NCBI RefSeq assembly: GCF_000943565.1
Contig: NZ_JTDW01000006.1
Coordinates: forward strand, 62,001-126,000
Reading direction: 5' to 3'
Length of the DNA stretch: 64,000 nt
Source of the DNA: Neotamlana sedimentorum
GTDB lineage: Bacteria > Bacteroidota > Bacteroidia > Flavobacteriales > Flavobacteriaceae
Position numbers and translations under genes: made by a program. Numbering within the stretch: the first letter of the stretch is position 1; each line of letters opens with the position of its first letter. Below the pieces are notes generated by a model, which saw only the letters and a program-made list of their open reading frames with translations, was not told the origin of the DNA and did not search any database. Of the stretch, positions 63,654 through 64,000 are shown piece by piece.

Positions 63654-64000
63654 ATGGCTTATTTATTTACTTCGGAAAGTGTTTCTGAAGGCCACCCAGA
63701 TAAGGTAGCAGATCAAATTAGTGATGCATTAATTGATAATTTTTTAGCATTTGATATAGATTCTAAAGTAGCATGTGAAACGCTTGTTACTACCGGACAA
63801 GTAATACTTGCCGGTGAAGTACGCTCGAAAACTTATTTAGATGTACAGCAAATTGCTCGCGACACTATTAATAAAATTGGTTACACCAAAGGTGAATACA
63901 TGTTCGATGGTAATTCTTGCGGTGTTTTATCTGCAATTCATGAACAAAGTGATGAAATTAACCAAGGCGTAGACCGCGGAAGCAAAGAGCTTCAAGGTGC
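63654..64000 (+). CDS. metK: S-adenosylmethionine synthetase, 3' end outside window
   Basis: The first 115 codons of MetK, which makes SAM from methionine and ATP. The start ATG at 63654 gives [20 protein letters not shown], the family N-terminus including the GHPDK ATP-binding motif (residues 13-17), followed by DQISDALID near 20-28 and [16 protein letters not shown] near 43-58. The frame is open to the window edge, so the gene is intact here and simply cut. It is preceded by a SAM-II riboswitch, giving direct product feedback. Confidence 0.95.
   Translation, partial: MAYLFTSESVSEGHPDKVADQISDALIDNFLAFDIDSKVACETLVTTGQVILAGEVRSKTYLDVQQIARDTINKIGYTKGEYMFDGNSCGVLSAIHEQSDEINQGVDRGSKELQG

Noticed and set aside
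1-64000. tRNA, rRNA genes and CRISPR arrays
   Set aside because: No cloverleaf with CCA-like end or T-loop (GTTCGA) context, no rRNA motif and no regularly spaced repeats were found by reading the gaps.
1-64000. Insertion sequence or prophage
   Set aside because: No transposase, integrase or phage-structural gene is present; only short non-coding repeats.

Overview
The window is about 64 kb of AT-rich DNA from a member of the Bacteroidota, almost certainly a marine, alga-associated Flavobacteriaceae (relatives of Formosa, Algibacter or Winogradskyella are plausible). Reasons: several upstream regions match the Bacteroidetes promoter pattern TTG...TAnnTTTG, RBSs are A-rich rather than GGAGG, there are SusC-like TonB-receptor, azurin and lipobox proteins typical of the group, methionine synthase is split, MetX is fused to ThrA, there is a PL7 alginate lyase, and short flavobacterial intergenic repeats occur throughout. 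Nearly all genes lie on the minus strand. Only leuA, leuB, a TonB receptor and metK are on plus.

Layout. 1-3.3 kb: the 5' part of a DUF2807 lipoprotein gene, an SDR reductase, a PagL-like outer-membrane protein and metF. 3.6-8.3 kb: methionine synthase as two genes (catalytic C-terminal part and homocysteine-methyltransferase part) with a small ABM-domain gene between them, all downstream of a SAM-I riboswitch. 8.3-16.7 kb: a cysteine/sulfite-assimilation run (cysM, cysE, flavin reductase, siroheme genes, sulfite reductase with an extra C-terminal domain, cysH, Rrf2 regulator); no ATP sulfurylase genes are seen here. 16.7-24.9 kb: alginate lyase, a frameshifted phzF, metZ, a MetX-aspartokinase-homoserine dehydrogenase fusion, and metY behind a second SAM-I riboswitch. 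25-29 kb: a conserved helical protein, then leuA-leuB without leuCD. 29.1-41.1 kb: one long arginine-plus-proline operon (GNAT, argG, argC, proC, argD, proA, proB, argF', argB, argE, argH) with a textbook promoter and a ~280-nt structured leader. 41.3-56 kb: a sugar-oxidation/uptake region (ThuA, 3-keto-disaccharide hydrolase, TIM-barrel isomerase, Gfo/Idh dehydrogenase, MFS transporter, AraC regulator, TonB receptor, cytochrome-fused dehydrogenase, azurin) and a GapN-like aldehyde dehydrogenase. 56-63.4 kb: ilvD-ilvB-ilvN-ilvC-ilvA behind a branched-chain-rich leader peptide and attenuator. 63.45 kb to the end: a SAM-II riboswitch and the first 115 codons of metK.

How it works together. The window is an amino-acid biosynthesis district: sulfite to sulfide to cysteine/homocysteine, aspartate to homoserine to O-acetylhomoserine to homocysteine to methionine (with MetF supplying methyl-THF) to SAM, plus Arg/Pro and Ile/Val/Leu. 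Control is largely at RNA level: two SAM-I and one SAM-II riboswitch, a translational attenuator for ilv, and a probable leader-based control of arg. The most noteworthy points are the ilv leader peptide (20 codons, missed by normal gene calling), the mixed riboswitch classes on one regulon, the arg leader, the trifunctional MetX-ThrA fusion, and a composite intergenic repeat (four copies, each placed just upstream of a start codon in the same orientation).
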